NCBI RefSeq assembly: GCF_014202975.1
Contig: NZ_JACHHZ010000001.1
Span: forward strand, 1,054,001 to 1,118,000
Length of the DNA stretch: 64,000 bases
Origin: Povalibacter uvarum
Lineage (GTDB): Bacteria; Pseudomonadota; Gammaproteobacteria; Steroidobacterales; Steroidobacteraceae
Direction of reading: 5' to 3'
Part shown: positions 48,701 to 57,070 of the stretch, one piece after another
Layout: each line of letters begins with the position of its first letter
How positions within the stretch are numbered: position 1 is the first letter of the stretch
Position numbers and translations under genes: made by a program
The notes under the pieces: generated by a model
Databases searched by the model: none
Told to the model about the DNA's origin: nothing
The model's input: the letters and a program-made list of their open reading frames with translations, nothing else

Positions 48701-49124
48701 TCCGGATCGTTGTGAGAGCGGGAGCGATCGAGTGATCGCAGCCCTCCAGCACACGCTGAGCGACAAACGGGGTCGATGGGTACTGGGTCTGGACGGAGGA
48801 ATCCAGGACGCCGCTTCCGAGCTCGCACTCAGCGGCGTCCTCGCCGGAAGCATCGTCGAAGGCATCATCGACCGGACGTTCGTCGACGAGCAGGGGACCC
48901 GCTGGGTGATCGACTTCAAGACGAGCACCCACGAAGGCGGCGGCCGCTCAGCCTTCCTCGACGAAGAAGTCGCCCGCTACCGCCACCAGCTCCTGCGCTA
49001 CGCCTCCCTCATGCGACTCTATCGGCCTAAGCAAACCGTCCGCGCAGCCCTCTATTTCCCACTCATGCGCGAATGGCGCGAAGTCCCCCTGGACGAAAAA
49101 CGCCAACTGGACTGGCTCACCTGA
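45750..49124 (+). CDS. AddA-like UvrD/Rep helicase-nuclease
   Basis: 1124 aa SF1 helicase with a C-terminal nuclease. Walker A is APAGSGKT (22-29), motif Ia AITFTRKAAAEM, Walker B VDEFQDTS, motif III GDPMQSIYRFRQAE, motifs V/VI TIHAAKGLEFETVILPG and LLYVAATRAKHS. Near the end, GIIDRTF followed by WVIDFKTS forms the exonuclease centre. With the AddB-like partner it should process double-strand breaks for RecA loading. GAGGAGGG lies 8 nt before the ATG. No RecBCD genes are seen in this window. Confidence 0.9.
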   Translation: MTSDASARAAALDPQRSFIVQAPAGSGKTELLTQRYLRLLATVESPEQILAITFTRKAAAEMRSRILLALDAAQGAPPESPHKRSTWELARAVRNTDARHGWRLTEHPARLRIQTIDALNASLARRLPVLAGTGAALEPTTDPRPFYDAAGQRLVERLGDNSAVAERLEVLVVHLGNRVDRLVELLSDLLAKRDQWLHPIVNANARENLRFVLESTLKRIVERHLTLLCEGLGDVRRRELFDLLQYAAGNLLGGDLDPVRRALLESCLSRPAAPDATSESLDAWRALVAMLFKKNTKGELYETVTKVHGFPTTNRDRKEQMLSALRWLGTHPALCERLFELRTLPDATYSDEQWRALQALLDLLPVAVAELQLEFQGQGKADYVEVALRALRALGTPDEPTDLALAFDYRLQHILVDEFQDTSFAQLDLLERLTGGWQQGDGRTLFCVGDPMQSIYRFRQAEVGLFIGLQQKGLGHLQLEPLRLEANFRSLPVIVNWVNTTFPDVLAPENDAEQGAVRYSASTAALAGDAGGVHVHAFVNTDPRAEAQKVTSIVRDSLQQDLEGRIAILVTARTHVELIAQHLAAAGVEFRAVEIEQLRERPVVQDLIALTRALVHLADRTAWFAVLRAPWCGLTLADLHALAAHGSFVLEEGIRAELDAGSLSENGQSRLSRVHEILSAALQERGRWPLRIWVERTWNALGGPATLSRQSDLDDAQSFFGRLDDIEVAGDLEDVARLEEQLDRLFASGQTHGDARVEIMTIHAAKGLEFETVILPGLQRQMRTEDRELLRWTRIAGEGGGMVFAPVKAEGSEGDPVYRWIELLERQRIIRERGRLLYVAATRAKHSLHLLGTVQARDRGGELTLREPTKGSMLRMLWHAVAPYFDAEAPSAPASSPASAAPMQQLHRVPLDWTPPAAEKPLHVTAAPIVDLEAERPIFDWVSETSRHVGTLVHRELERMCTSSDSAPASRSRLLLELAELGVPPDRCESGSDRVIAALQHTLSDKRGRWVLGLDGGIQDAASELALSGVLAGSIVEGIIDRTFVDEQGTRWVIDFKTSTHEGGGRSAFLDEEVARYRHQLLRYASLMRLYRPKQTVRAALYFPLMREWREVPLDEKRQLDWLT

Positions 49125-49139
49125 TCTCCGCTGCCTCTG

Positions 49140-49211
49140 GCCAGCAGCCAGTCGCCAGCAGCCTCTTGTCCTTACTGCCTTCTCTCTGGCTCATCGCTCA
49201 TCGCTTGCAGC
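49140..49211. repeat. Degenerate heptamer arrays in a convergent gap
   Basis: GCCAGCA-GCCAGTC-GCCAGCA-GCC (49140-49163) faces GGCTCAT-CGCTCAT-CGCTTGC (49188-49208), both with a 7-nt period. They lie between the stops of the helicase (49124) and the protease (49217). Arm complementarity is partial. Confidence 0.55.
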
Positions 49212-49216
49212 TTCCC

Positions 49217-51634
49217 CTAGCTTCCCAGCAGCATCTTCACCAAATTCGGCATCCCCGCCCCCTGATGCATCCGATCGCGCTTCAGATCGGTACATGCCCC
49301 CAGCAGGATGTCCTTCACGCGATCGGGATAGCCTATGAACTCCTTCCGTGCGGACAGGAAGCATGCGACGACGCCGGAAACGTGCGGCGCCGCCATGCTC
49401 GTGCCGCTCATGGCTACGTACATGCTGTTGCGAGTCATGTTCTTCGTCGCTTTGGCACCTGCCCGGCATGAAACGATGCGCTCACCGGGCGCGACGAGGT
49501 CCGGCTTGCAGCGGCCATCGGCTGTCGGGCCGCGCGAACTGAAGTACGAAATGCCATAGAGGTGCGGCTTCGACTTGTGGATCGACCCGACGGCAATGGC
49601 TTCGTCGAGATTGGCCGGGTCGCCGATCGAGAGATCGGTGTTCAGGCCGATCACCTCGTCACCCTGCTGAAGCTCGAGATAGCCCTCGTTGCCCGCCGCC
49701 AGCACGACGACGACACCCTGCCGCCAGAGCTTGCGCAACTGCTTGCAGATCGGCGTGTCACCGCAGCCGAAAGCTTCGGGATCGAACGAACCGCCGAGGC
49801 TGAGATTCACGCCGTGAACGACGAGCGAAGCCGAGTTGCGGTTCATTTCGAAGATGTGATCGAGCGCCTTGATGATCTTGGCATCCGTGCCGCGCCCGTC
49901 GTCATCGAGCACCTTGTACGAGTTCAACCGGACGGTCGGCGCAATGCCGCTGATGCCGAAGTCGCGCATGCCCCCCGCAATGATTCCCGCGACGTGAGTG
50001 CCGTGGCCGTTGCGGTCGACACCCAGCTTGGGATGGCTTTTCGGATTCCATTCGGCGATGGCACCCGGCTTGAGACAGTCATAGACACGACCGATGTTCG
50101 AGCAATCGGTGCCGTAGCCGAAGTGGGGATGCAGCGGGTCGATGCCGGTATCCAGCACTGCCCACGTGATCCCCTGGCCGCGTGAATCGTAGCCGCGATG
50201 CGCGGTCGCGCATTGCAGGACGTTGATGGACTGATCGAGGAGGGCGCGTTTGCGCGCATTGCGGAAGACGCGGTAGACGGAGTTGAGATGCAGCTCCGCC
50301 GACATCCGCTCGACTTCGGAGCGCGTCAATCGAGCGGCGACGTAGCCAGACAACGCCTCCAGATCGACATCATCCGGTGTCAGCTTCGGCTTCGCCGTTC
50401 GCAGCGAGCTGGTGATCCAGCGGACCACGTCCGTACGAACCTCGTCGGCGGCGCGTGACTGGCCGGGACTGTCCCACTGGTCGCGCAGCTCGATGAGCAC
50501 GGCGTGCCGTTCTTCCTGGGCACCGCCTTCCATCTGCCCGACGAGATCCCGTGCAATCGTGAACGGCGCAATTCGTTGGAACAGATCACGGTCGATCGCA
50601 TCGCGCACAGGGCCGCGAACCTCGGAGAGCCGCAGATAGCCGCTGCCTGAATGCGGATCCTTGGGCGAATCGGCGTTCCATTGCACGAAGTCCTCCACGC
50701 CGACACCGTTCGTCGATGAGTAGTCGCCGCTCAGGCGCTTGTCGGCGCAAACCGGATCGAGAGGATCGGCGACATTCACCCAGCGCTTCACGACGGCCGG
50801 TACCGCGAGTCCCTTCTTCTGGTTCGTGATGACCTTGAGCTGATCCTGGACTTCCTGCAGCCCGAGAGGAGAGCCGATGGTCACGAGCAGATCGATCTCG
50901 ACACCGTCGGCGGCTGTCAGGCTGCTCAGCGCCTCATACGCAATCATCGACCCCTGGCTGTGAGCAATGACGATGAATGGGCCTCCGCCCGTACGCAGGC
51001 GCGACAGCACGCTCTCACGCATGATCTCGCGGCGCTCTTTGATGAACAGGAATTCGTGAACGTCCTTGAGGAACGCTTTCGTGATGCGGCGGGAAATAAA
51101 CTCCCGCAGCGGGGCAGGCAGAGGAAGCACTCTCAAGTGATAGTCAGCAGCGTCCAGGCCTTCAACCGGCGCTGCTCCGCGCAAGGTTCTCTCCGCGATG
51201 CGCTCGAGTACCGCGCGTTCCTGCTTCTTCTGTGCATCCTCAGGCAGCAGCGGCTCAACGCCCTCGGAAGGATCCGCCAGGGCTCGAATGGCTACAGCGC
51301 CCGCCGCCGCCGATGCCACATCCTGCGTGGCGTCAGCCATCTTGCACGAGGCCTTGACGGGGTCCGGGTAGAACATCCGATTGACCCAGTAGGCGAGCCG
51401 GCTGCGCTCGCCCAGGTTGAAACCGAACAGCGCGTCGTCCCATTGGCACTTGAGAACTTCGGCCGCGGGTTTGTTACCGATGCCGTGAACGTAAAGGATC
51501 GTCTTCGCACGACCCGCGTTCGGCTCGTCACCCGCGCGTTTGATCGAAACAGATGCCGCGCTGGACGCTTTTCGGGTCGATGCCGCGGCCGGACGCTTCT
51601 TCTTCGTCGTTGGGGTTCCGCGCTTGCCTGCCAT
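49217..51634 (-). CDS. Fusion of lipase-like alpha/beta hydrolase with S8 subtilisin protease
   Basis: 805 aa with two enzyme modules. After a Lys/Ala/Ser-rich tail (1-35) comes an alpha/beta hydrolase: ILYVHGIGN (46-54) and the nucleophile Ser226 in IAHSQGSM. The possible acid lies in ADPLDPV and the possible His328 in DPHSGSGYL. Residues about 425-475 resemble an I9-like propeptide. The subtilisin domain has Asp495 (LDTGID), His544 (NGHGTHVAG), oxyanion Asn649 (AAGNEG) and Ser746 (SGTSMAAPH). No signal peptide or membrane segment is seen, so it may act in the cytoplasm. AAAGGAG precedes the ATG. Function is unknown. Confidence 0.88.
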   Translation of the reverse strand: MAGKRGTPTTKKKRPAAASTRKASSAASVSIKRAGDEPNAGRAKTILYVHGIGNKPAAEVLKCQWDDALFGFNLGERSRLAYWVNRMFYPDPVKASCKMADATQDVASAAAGAVAIRALADPSEGVEPLLPEDAQKKQERAVLERIAERTLRGAAPVEGLDAADYHLRVLPLPAPLREFISRRITKAFLKDVHEFLFIKERREIMRESVLSRLRTGGGPFIVIAHSQGSMIAYEALSSLTAADGVEIDLLVTIGSPLGLQEVQDQLKVITNQKKGLAVPAVVKRWVNVADPLDPVCADKRLSGDYSSTNGVGVEDFVQWNADSPKDPHSGSGYLRLSEVRGPVRDAIDRDLFQRIAPFTIARDLVGQMEGGAQEERHAVLIELRDQWDSPGQSRAADEVRTDVVRWITSSLRTAKPKLTPDDVDLEALSGYVAARLTRSEVERMSAELHLNSVYRVFRNARKRALLDQSINVLQCATAHRGYDSRGQGITWAVLDTGIDPLHPHFGYGTDCSNIGRVYDCLKPGAIAEWNPKSHPKLGVDRNGHGTHVAGIIAGGMRDFGISGIAPTVRLNSYKVLDDDGRGTDAKIIKALDHIFEMNRNSASLVVHGVNLSLGGSFDPEAFGCGDTPICKQLRKLWRQGVVVVLAAGNEGYLELQQGDEVIGLNTDLSIGDPANLDEAIAVGSIHKSKPHLYGISYFSSRGPTADGRCKPDLVAPGERIVSCRAGAKATKNMTRNSMYVAMSGTSMAAPHVSGVVACFLSARKEFIGYPDRVKDILLGACTDLKRDRMHQGAGMPNLVKMLLGS

Positions 51635-51664
51635 GATGTTGCTCCTTTGAACATAAAGAGACTG

Positions 51665-51700
51665 GCCGGCGCAGCATGTGCCCTGCGGAGCTGCGCCGGC
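51665..51700. other. 11-bp hairpin upstream of both divergent genes
   Basis: GCCGGCGCAGC (51665-51675) and GCTGCGCCGGC (51690-51700). Also TGAACATAA near 51648 recurs inverted as TTATGTTCA near 51767. The 310-bp gap 51635-51944 otherwise holds only promoter elements. Confidence 0.65.
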
Positions 51701-51861
51701 AGTGTACGAAAGGGGACTGGAGCGCCGCGGATCGGCTTGTGATGCCGGTCACACTCCGACGGCGCTTATGTTCAGAGCATCGCGACGCGAACGTCGATGC
51801 ACCTGACACCGCGGATTTCCCGGGAGATTCCGCTTTCTTGCGAATCAGGCAGTTACGCCGC

Positions 51862-51877
51862 TGGCCCGATTGCTGCA
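51862..51877 (+). promoter_or_regulatory. Sigma-54 (-24/-12) promoter of the PEP-CTERM gene
   Basis: TGGCCCGATTGCTGCA matches the RpoN consensus TGGCACG-N4-TTGCA at all but two fixed positions and keeps the required GG-N10-GC spacing. A start about 12 nt downstream leaves a leader of about 57 nt. RpoN control with the PrsK/PrsR system is known for PEP-CTERM genes in other bacteria. Confidence 0.65.
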
Positions 51878-51944
51878 ATGAAGACTGCGAGAATCGCAGC
51901 CCGGGATCGGGCTCGAGAATGAAAACTTCAGGAGACGAACTGCA

Positions 51945-52568
51945 ATGAAGCTGCTCGGTAAGACACTCACGGCCGTCGCACTGGCGTGCACCTCGCTGGC
52001 CGCGAATGCCGCCTACATCACGACCTTCACCAGTGGCATGACCACACAGGTCGCCGGTGCAACGGTTTACGACTTCGAGAACGGCAAGCCGGCGAACTAC
52101 ACGGGTGCCGGAAGCGTCATCAACTTTTCGTCCTCCACCACGGCCGCACCGGCCGGCGATTCGACGTACTACTACAGCGTCGCGTATCCGGATCAGACGG
52201 GCATCGGCACGTTCAACGCCGGCAACGGCACTGCGTACGACTACTTCGGCCTGTACTGGGGCTCGATCGACGATTACAACTCGCTCAAGTTCTACAGCAA
52301 CGGTTCGCTCGTCGCGACGATCACCGGCCTCGACGTCATTGCCACCGGCACTTCGCTCGGCAACCAGACGGCGGCCGGCTCGAACCGCTACGTCAACTTC
52401 TTCTTCGACACGACGTTCGATCGCATCGATTTCCTGACCACGAACTACGCTTTCGAGATGGACAATCATGCTTTCGCCCGCACGACGAACGTTCCGGAAC
52501 CTGCGACGCTCGGGTTGCTCGGCATGGGCCTGCTCGGCGCGAGCCTGGTCCGCCGCCGCAAACGCTGA
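51945..52568 (+). CDS. PEP-CTERM sorting-domain exported protein
   Basis: 207 aa. It has a Sec signal peptide (about 1-22, ending ANA) and a Gly/Ser/Thr/Tyr-rich beta domain. The C-terminal sorting signal is VPEPATLGLLGMGLLGASL followed by RRRKR (183-207). Exosortase EpsH/XrtA would cleave at PEP and release or anchor it in the exopolysaccharide envelope. CAGGAG lies 10 nt before the ATG. It is a stand-alone gene with its own sigma-54-like promoter and a terminator; no exosortase is in the window. Confidence 0.93.
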   Translation: MKLLGKTLTAVALACTSLAANAAYITTFTSGMTTQVAGATVYDFENGKPANYTGAGSVINFSSSTTAAPAGDSTYYYSVAYPDQTGIGTFNAGNGTAYDYFGLYWGSIDDYNSLKFYSNGSLVATITGLDVIATGTSLGNQTAAGSNRYVNFFFDTTFDRIDFLTTNYAFEMDNHAFARTTNVPEPATLGLLGMGLLGASLVRRRKR

Positions 52569-52596
52569 ACGGTTCTCCCTGCCGGTCGGCGTGAAG

Positions 52597-52622
52597 AACC
52601 CGCCCTCGTGGCGGGTTTTTCT
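52597..52622 (+). terminator. Terminator of the PEP-CTERM gene
   Basis: Stem AACCCGCC/GGCGGGTT with loop CTCGT, followed by TTTCTTTT. It lies 29 bp after the stop. Confidence 0.93.
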
Positions 52623-52624
52623 TT

Positions 52625-54049
52625 TCAGAGTTTCACCATCACGTGGCGCACGACGCTGTAGTCCTCGAGCGCATACATCGAAAGATCCTTGCCGTACCCC
52701 GAGCGTTTCATGCCGCCGTGCGGCATTTCGCTGACCAGCATGAAGTGTGTGTTGATCCACGTGCAGCCGTACTGCAACCGCGACGCGACGCGCATCGCCT
52801 TGCCCACATCGTTCGTCCATACGGAGGAGGCGAGGCCGTAGTCGGAGTCGTTGGCCCATGTGATCGCCTGATCCGCATCCTTGAAACGGGTCACCGAGAC
52901 GACCGGGCCGAAGACTTCGCGCTTCACGATTTCATCGGTCTGCTTCGCTCCGGCGATGATGGTCGGCTCATAGAAGAAGCCACCGCCGCCGCGGACCTTG
53001 CCGCCTGTGGTGACCTCGATGTGTTTCTTCTCCGCGGCCCTTTCGACGAAGCCCGCGACGCGGGATCGCTGCTTGGCGCTGATCAGTGGGCCCATCTCGA
53101 CGCCTTCGTCCTTCTGTTTGCCGACCTTGATCGAAGCCACGGCGCTCGTCAGGTCCGCGACGAGCTTGTCGTAGATTTTCGGTCCCGCATAGATTCGACA
53201 GGCCGCGGTGCAATCCTGTCCCGCGTTGTAGAAACCAAACGTGCGCACTCCGCTGACGACAGACTCGACATCCGCGTCGTCGAACACGATGACCGGTGCC
53301 TTGCCGCCCAGTTCGAGGTGCGTTCGCTTGATGCTCTTCGACGCAGCCTGCAAGACCTTCTCGCCGGTCCCCACGTCCCCGGTCAGCGAAATCATGGACA
53401 CTCGCGGCTGCGCGATCAGCGATGCGCCGACCGACGCGCCCCGCCCGTAAATCACGTTGACGACACCCGGCGGGAAGATCTCGGCGAACTTCTCCGCCAG
53501 CTTCAGCGCCGTCAGCGGCGTCTGTTCCGAGGGTTTGATGACGACCGTGTTTCCGGCCGCCAGTGCGGGGGACAGCTTCCAGGCAGCCATCATCAACGGG
53601 TAGTTCCACGGCGCGATGGAGGCAACGACGCCGATCGGATCGCGACGGATCATGCTCGTGAAGCCGGGCAGGTACTCGCCAGCAACGGCGGCATGCTGGG
53701 CTCGAGCGGCGCCGGCGAAGAAGCGGAACACGTCCGCGATGGCCGGAATCTCATCCGCCAGCACGGACGCATAAGGCTTGCCGCAGTTCTGCGATTCCAG
53801 CCGCGCGTATTCTTCTCCATCGGCCTCGATGTGATCCGCGATCCTGAGAAGCAGGGCAGCGCGATCCTTCGGCACGGTCGCGGACCAGCCGTCGAACGCC
53901 TTCGCGGCCGCTTCCACCGCCGCCTCGATCTGTTCGTCGGATGCTTCCGCGATGGACGTGATCACCTTGCCCGTCGCGGGATCGAGCACTTCCTCTTTCG
54001 CGCCTTTGCCGGCGACGAACCTACCGTTGATGAGCAGCTTGGTGTTCAT
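52625..54049 (-). CDS. patD: Gamma-aminobutyraldehyde dehydrogenase (PatD/YdcW type)
   Basis: 474 aa, the same length as E. coli PatD. Catalytic Cys280 ([11 protein letters not shown]) and Glu246 (LELGGKAP) are present, with [13 protein letters not shown] and [10 protein letters not shown] of the NAD site. It oxidises 4-aminobutyraldehyde from putrescine to GABA. The gene order binding protein-ATPase-permease-permease-dehydrogenase equals E. coli ydcSTUVW. ATG with GAGG 5 nt upstream. A CACGGAG hairpin separates it from the permease gene. Confidence 0.92.
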   Translation of the reverse strand: MNTKLLINGRFVAGKGAKEEVLDPATGKVITSIAEASDEQIEAAVEAAAKAFDGWSATVPKDRAALLLRIADHIEADGEEYARLESQNCGKPYASVLADEIPAIADVFRFFAGAARAQHAAVAGEYLPGFTSMIRRDPIGVVASIAPWNYPLMMAAWKLSPALAAGNTVVIKPSEQTPLTALKLAEKFAEIFPPGVVNVIYGRGASVGASLIAQPRVSMISLTGDVGTGEKVLQAASKSIKRTHLELGGKAPVIVFDDADVESVVSGVRTFGFYNAGQDCTAACRIYAGPKIYDKLVADLTSAVASIKVGKQKDEGVEMGPLISAKQRSRVAGFVERAAEKKHIEVTTGGKVRGGGGFFYEPTIIAGAKQTDEIVKREVFGPVVSVTRFKDADQAITWANDSDYGLASSVWTNDVGKAMRVASRLQYGCTWINTHFMLVSEMPHGGMKRSGYGKDLSMYALEDYSVVRHVMVKL

Positions 54050-54080
54050 GTCGACCTCGGATGCGGACTCAGAAATTTCA

Positions 54081-54162
54081 CACGGAGTTCACGGAGTACA
54101 CGGAGATCGGAGAGGGCATTCTTTCGGAGCTTCCAATCTCCGTGGTCTCCGTGAACTCCGTG
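54081..54162. repeat. CACGGAG 9-bp-period convergent array (copy 2)
   Basis: CACGGAG at 54081, 54090 and 54099; CTCCGTG at 54138, 54147 and 54156. Three units per arm, exact 9-bp period. It lies inside the polyamine operon between the second permease gene and patD. Confidence 0.92.
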
Positions 54163-54174
54163 TGAAACTCCGTC

Positions 54175-54978
54175 TCATGATCTCTCCTCCGTCGGACGCG
54201 TCAGATAGTACGCCAGCAGGATCGGGATCAGCGTCACGATCATGACGACGACAGCGACCACGTTGGTGATCGGTCGTTCGCGCGGACGGAACAGCTCGTT
54301 GAAAAACCAGATCGGCAGCGTTCTTTCGTGCCCCGCGGTGAACAGCGTGACGATGATCTCGTCGAACGACAGGGCGAACGCGAGCATGCCTCCGGCAAGC
54401 AATGCCGTTGCGGCGTGAGGCAGCACGATGTGCCTGAATGTCTGGAACCCGTCGGCACCGAGATCCATCGACGCCTCGATCCAGTTCTGCGGCATGCGAC
54501 GCAACCGGGCGACGAAGTTGTTGTAGACGATCACGACACAGAATGTCGTATGTCCTACGACGATGGTCCAGAACCCAGGGTCGATACGTGCCGCCTTGAT
54601 GGCGGCCAGCAGCGCGAGGCCGGTGACGATGCCGGGAAGCGCGATCGGCAGGACGAGCATGAAAGTGATCGCTTCCTTTCCCCAGAAGCGCGAACGCGAC
54701 ATCGCCAGCGCCGTCAACGATCCGAGAATCATGGCCAGCAGGGTCGCAAGCGCTGCAACGCTCAATGATAGGCGCATCGCTGCCCAGATGTCGCTTCGTG
54801 CAAGCGCTGCTTCGAACCAGCGCAGTGTTACACCCGGCAGCGGAAATGCATACGTCCGATCGTCGGTCGTGAATGCGTAGAGAATGATCACCAGCACCGG
54901 TACATTCAGAAACGCGAGACCGACGAACGCGCCGATGCGCGTACCGAGCGACGGCCGATTCAGTGCGCTGCGGCTCAT
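54175..54978 (-). CDS. ydcV: ABC transporter permease, PotC/YdcV type
   Basis: 267 aa with about six membrane helices and the ATPase-contact EAA loop [20 protein letters not shown]. The first helix follows a short cytoplasmic N-terminus. It forms the inner-membrane channel with the preceding permease for a polyamine-like substrate. It lies 9 bp after that gene. Confidence 0.9.
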   Translation of the reverse strand: MSRSALNRPSLGTRIGAFVGLAFLNVPVLVIILYAFTTDDRTYAFPLPGVTLRWFEAALARSDIWAAMRLSLSVAALATLLAMILGSLTALAMSRSRFWGKEAITFMLVLPIALPGIVTGLALLAAIKAARIDPGFWTIVVGHTTFCVVIVYNNFVARLRRMPQNWIEASMDLGADGFQTFRHIVLPHAATALLAGGMLAFALSFDEIIVTLFTAGHERTLPIWFFNELFRPRERPITNVVAVVVMIVTLIPILLAYYLTRPTEERS

Positions 54979-54987
54979 CTCGTGCCC

Positions 54988-55935
54988 CTAGAGCGCATCG
55001 AATGCTCCTGCGCGCTTGGCAAGCGTGAGGTAGATCATGATCAGCACGATGGGCACGACTGAGAAGGCCGCGGCCAACGGAATGTTTCCGGCAGTACCTT
55101 GCTGCTGATACACCATCATGCCGATGAAGTACCCCGGCGCGCCCACGACGCTCGGGATGATGTAATCGCCCAACGTGAGCGAGAACGTGAACACTGAACC
55201 TGCAGCCAGTCCTGGCAGCGCGAGCGGCACCACGACATTCCGGAATGTTTGCGACGGTCTCGCCCCAAGGTCCGCGGAAGCTTGCAGCAACGATTCCGGA
55301 ACACGCTCCAACGCGGCTGCCAGCGGCAGAATCATGTAGGGCAGCCACATGTAGACGAACACGATGAACATGCCGAGATACGACGAGGCGAGCGAAGGTC
55401 CGCCGACAGCGGGCAGCCGCAACACGGCTTCGAGCACTGGCGTCAACCCGAGCGTATCGACGAACCAGCTCAGGATGCCTTGCTTCGCGAGGATCAGTCG
55501 CCACGCGTAGACTTTCACCAAGTAGCTCGTCCACATCGGCAGCATCACGCCGACGTAGAAAAGCGCCTTCATTCGCGGCGAGGCGTAACGCGCCATGTAG
55601 TTGGCGACGGGAAATGCGATCACCGCGCAAGCGATAGTCACAGCGACTGCCATCACCAGCGTGCGAACAATGATGTCGATATGCGCTGGCTGCGTAAGCA
55701 CCTGCTTGAAGGTTGCCAGTGTCGGTTCGTAGACGATCTTCGCCGTGAACTCGTCGATCGCGTAGAAGCTGTTGGCCAGCAGCGTGAACAGTGAGCCCAG
55801 GTACACCGTGCCGAACCACAGAAGCGGCGGGAGCAACAGCAGGCTGAGATAGAAGCCCGGTCGCCCATGGAGAAACGTCGACGCTCGACGCGACCAGCCA
55901 GCCTGCAAGGGCGCTGAGGCCGCGAAGGCGTTCAT
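54988..55935 (-). CDS. ydcU: ABC transporter permease, PotB/YdcU type
   Basis: 315 aa, six membrane helices after a hydrophilic N-terminus of about 35 residues. The EAA loop is QASADLGARPSQTFRNVVVPLALPG. The start ATG at 55935 overlaps the ATPase stop by 4 nt; an in-frame start further upstream lies in the ATPase gene. Confidence 0.9.
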   Translation of the reverse strand: MNAFAASAPLQAGWSRRASTFLHGRPGFYLSLLLLPPLLWFGTVYLGSLFTLLANSFYAIDEFTAKIVYEPTLATFKQVLTQPAHIDIIVRTLVMAVAVTIACAVIAFPVANYMARYASPRMKALFYVGVMLPMWTSYLVKVYAWRLILAKQGILSWFVDTLGLTPVLEAVLRLPAVGGPSLASSYLGMFIVFVYMWLPYMILPLAAALERVPESLLQASADLGARPSQTFRNVVVPLALPGLAAGSVFTFSLTLGDYIIPSVVGAPGYFIGMMVYQQQGTAGNIPLAAAFSVVPIVLIMIYLTLAKRAGAFDAL

Positions 55936-56960
55936 GCAGCGGGCTCGCTGCGGAGCTGCACCGCATCGCTGGCGGTCCACGATAGAACCACCGCGCAGCC
56001 GGGTGCGAATCGTCCGTTCCCGGAGTGTTCGGAAACCGCTGCCGCGAAGATCTCACCTGTATCGAGTTGTACCTGGCAGCGGCTCATTGCGCCGTGATAC
56101 TGAACATCCAGCAGCTTGCCATTGCAGCGGATGACATTGTCGTCCTGCGACTCGCCCGGCAATGCGATGCGGATGTTCTCGGCACGAATTGCGAACGGTT
56201 CAGCACTTCCCATCAGGCGGCGTGCGAGCTCACCTTCAGCCACGTTGGCACTGCCGACGAACCGCGCAACAAACGAAGTCGCCGGACGCGTGTAAAGCAT
56301 GCGCGGCGTATCCAGCTGTTCGATGCGGCCCTGATTGAAGACGGCAACGCGGTCGGCCATCGACAGCGCTTCGCCCTGGTCGTGCGTGACGAAAATGAAT
56401 GTGATGCCGAGCTGGCGCTGGAGGTTTTTCAGTTCGATCTGCATCTCTTCGCGCAGCTTCAGGTCCAGCGCGCCGAGGGGCTCGTCCAGCAGCAGCACTC
56501 GTGGCTTGTTGATGAGCGCGCGAGCGAGCGACACGCGCTGGCGCTGCCCGCCGGATAGCTGCGAAGGTCGGCGCTGAGCCAGTGCACCGAGCTTCACCAG
56601 TTCGAGCATCTCCATGGCGCGGCGCGTTTGCTCCGCGCCGGCGACTTTGCGTACCCGCAGCCCGTAGGCCACGTTCTCAAGCACGCTCATGTGAGGGAAG
56701 AGGGCGTAGTCCTGGAACACCGTGTTGACGTCGCGCTCGTAAGGAGGGCGCGACGTGACATCCTGTCCGTCGAGCAACACCGCACCGCTGTCGGGCGCTT
56801 CGAATCCTGCAATCAGTCGCAGGCACGTGGTCTTGCCCGAGCCGGACGGTCCCAGCATGGCGAAGAACTCGCCGGTCGCAATCCGCAGCGACACGCCATT
56901 GACCGCTCGCACGTCACCGTAGACGCGCGAGACATCTTTGAACTCAATGGCGGAAGTCAT
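55932..56960 (-). CDS. ydcT: Polyamine-type ABC transporter ATPase, PotA/YdcT type
   Basis: 342 aa. Walker A GPSGSGKTT (37-45), Q-loop VFQDYALFPHMSV, signature LSGGQRQRVSLARAL and Walker B LLLDEPLGALD are present. A C-terminal TOBE domain begins at about 270. It drives uptake through YdcU/YdcV-type permeases. It is separated from the binding-protein gene by a CACGGAG hairpin and overlaps the first permease by 4 nt. Confidence 0.94.
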   Translation of the reverse strand: MTSAIEFKDVSRVYGDVRAVNGVSLRIATGEFFAMLGPSGSGKTTCLRLIAGFEAPDSGAVLLDGQDVTSRPPYERDVNTVFQDYALFPHMSVLENVAYGLRVRKVAGAEQTRRAMEMLELVKLGALAQRRPSQLSGGQRQRVSLARALINKPRVLLLDEPLGALDLKLREEMQIELKNLQRQLGITFIFVTHDQGEALSMADRVAVFNQGRIEQLDTPRMLYTRPATSFVARFVGSANVAEGELARRLMGSAEPFAIRAENIRIALPGESQDDNVIRCNGKLLDVQYHGAMSRCQVQLDTGEIFAAAVSEHSGNGRFAPGCAVVLSWTASDAVQLRSEPAA

Positions 56961-56981
56961 GCGGGAAAGAAGCGGAGTTCA

Positions 56982-57051
56982 CACGGAGCTCACGGAGGCC
57001 ACGGAGATCTGAAGAACCTCTGATGGCTCCGTGATCTCCGTGAACTCCGTG
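56982..57051. repeat. CACGGAG 9-bp-period convergent array (copy 3)
   Basis: CACGGAG at 56982, 56991 and 57000; CTCCGTG at 57027, 57036 and 57045. Same three-by-three geometry as the copies at 3189 and 54081. It sits between the binding-protein gene and the ATPase gene and ends 19 bp before the binding-protein stop. Confidence 0.92.
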
Positions 57052-57070
57052 TGAAATCTCGGGTCCTGAG

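Noticed and set aside
52643-54154. 503-codon open frame antisense to patD
   Set aside because: Arg/His/Asp-rich shadow translation of a certain dehydrogenase gene; no domain.
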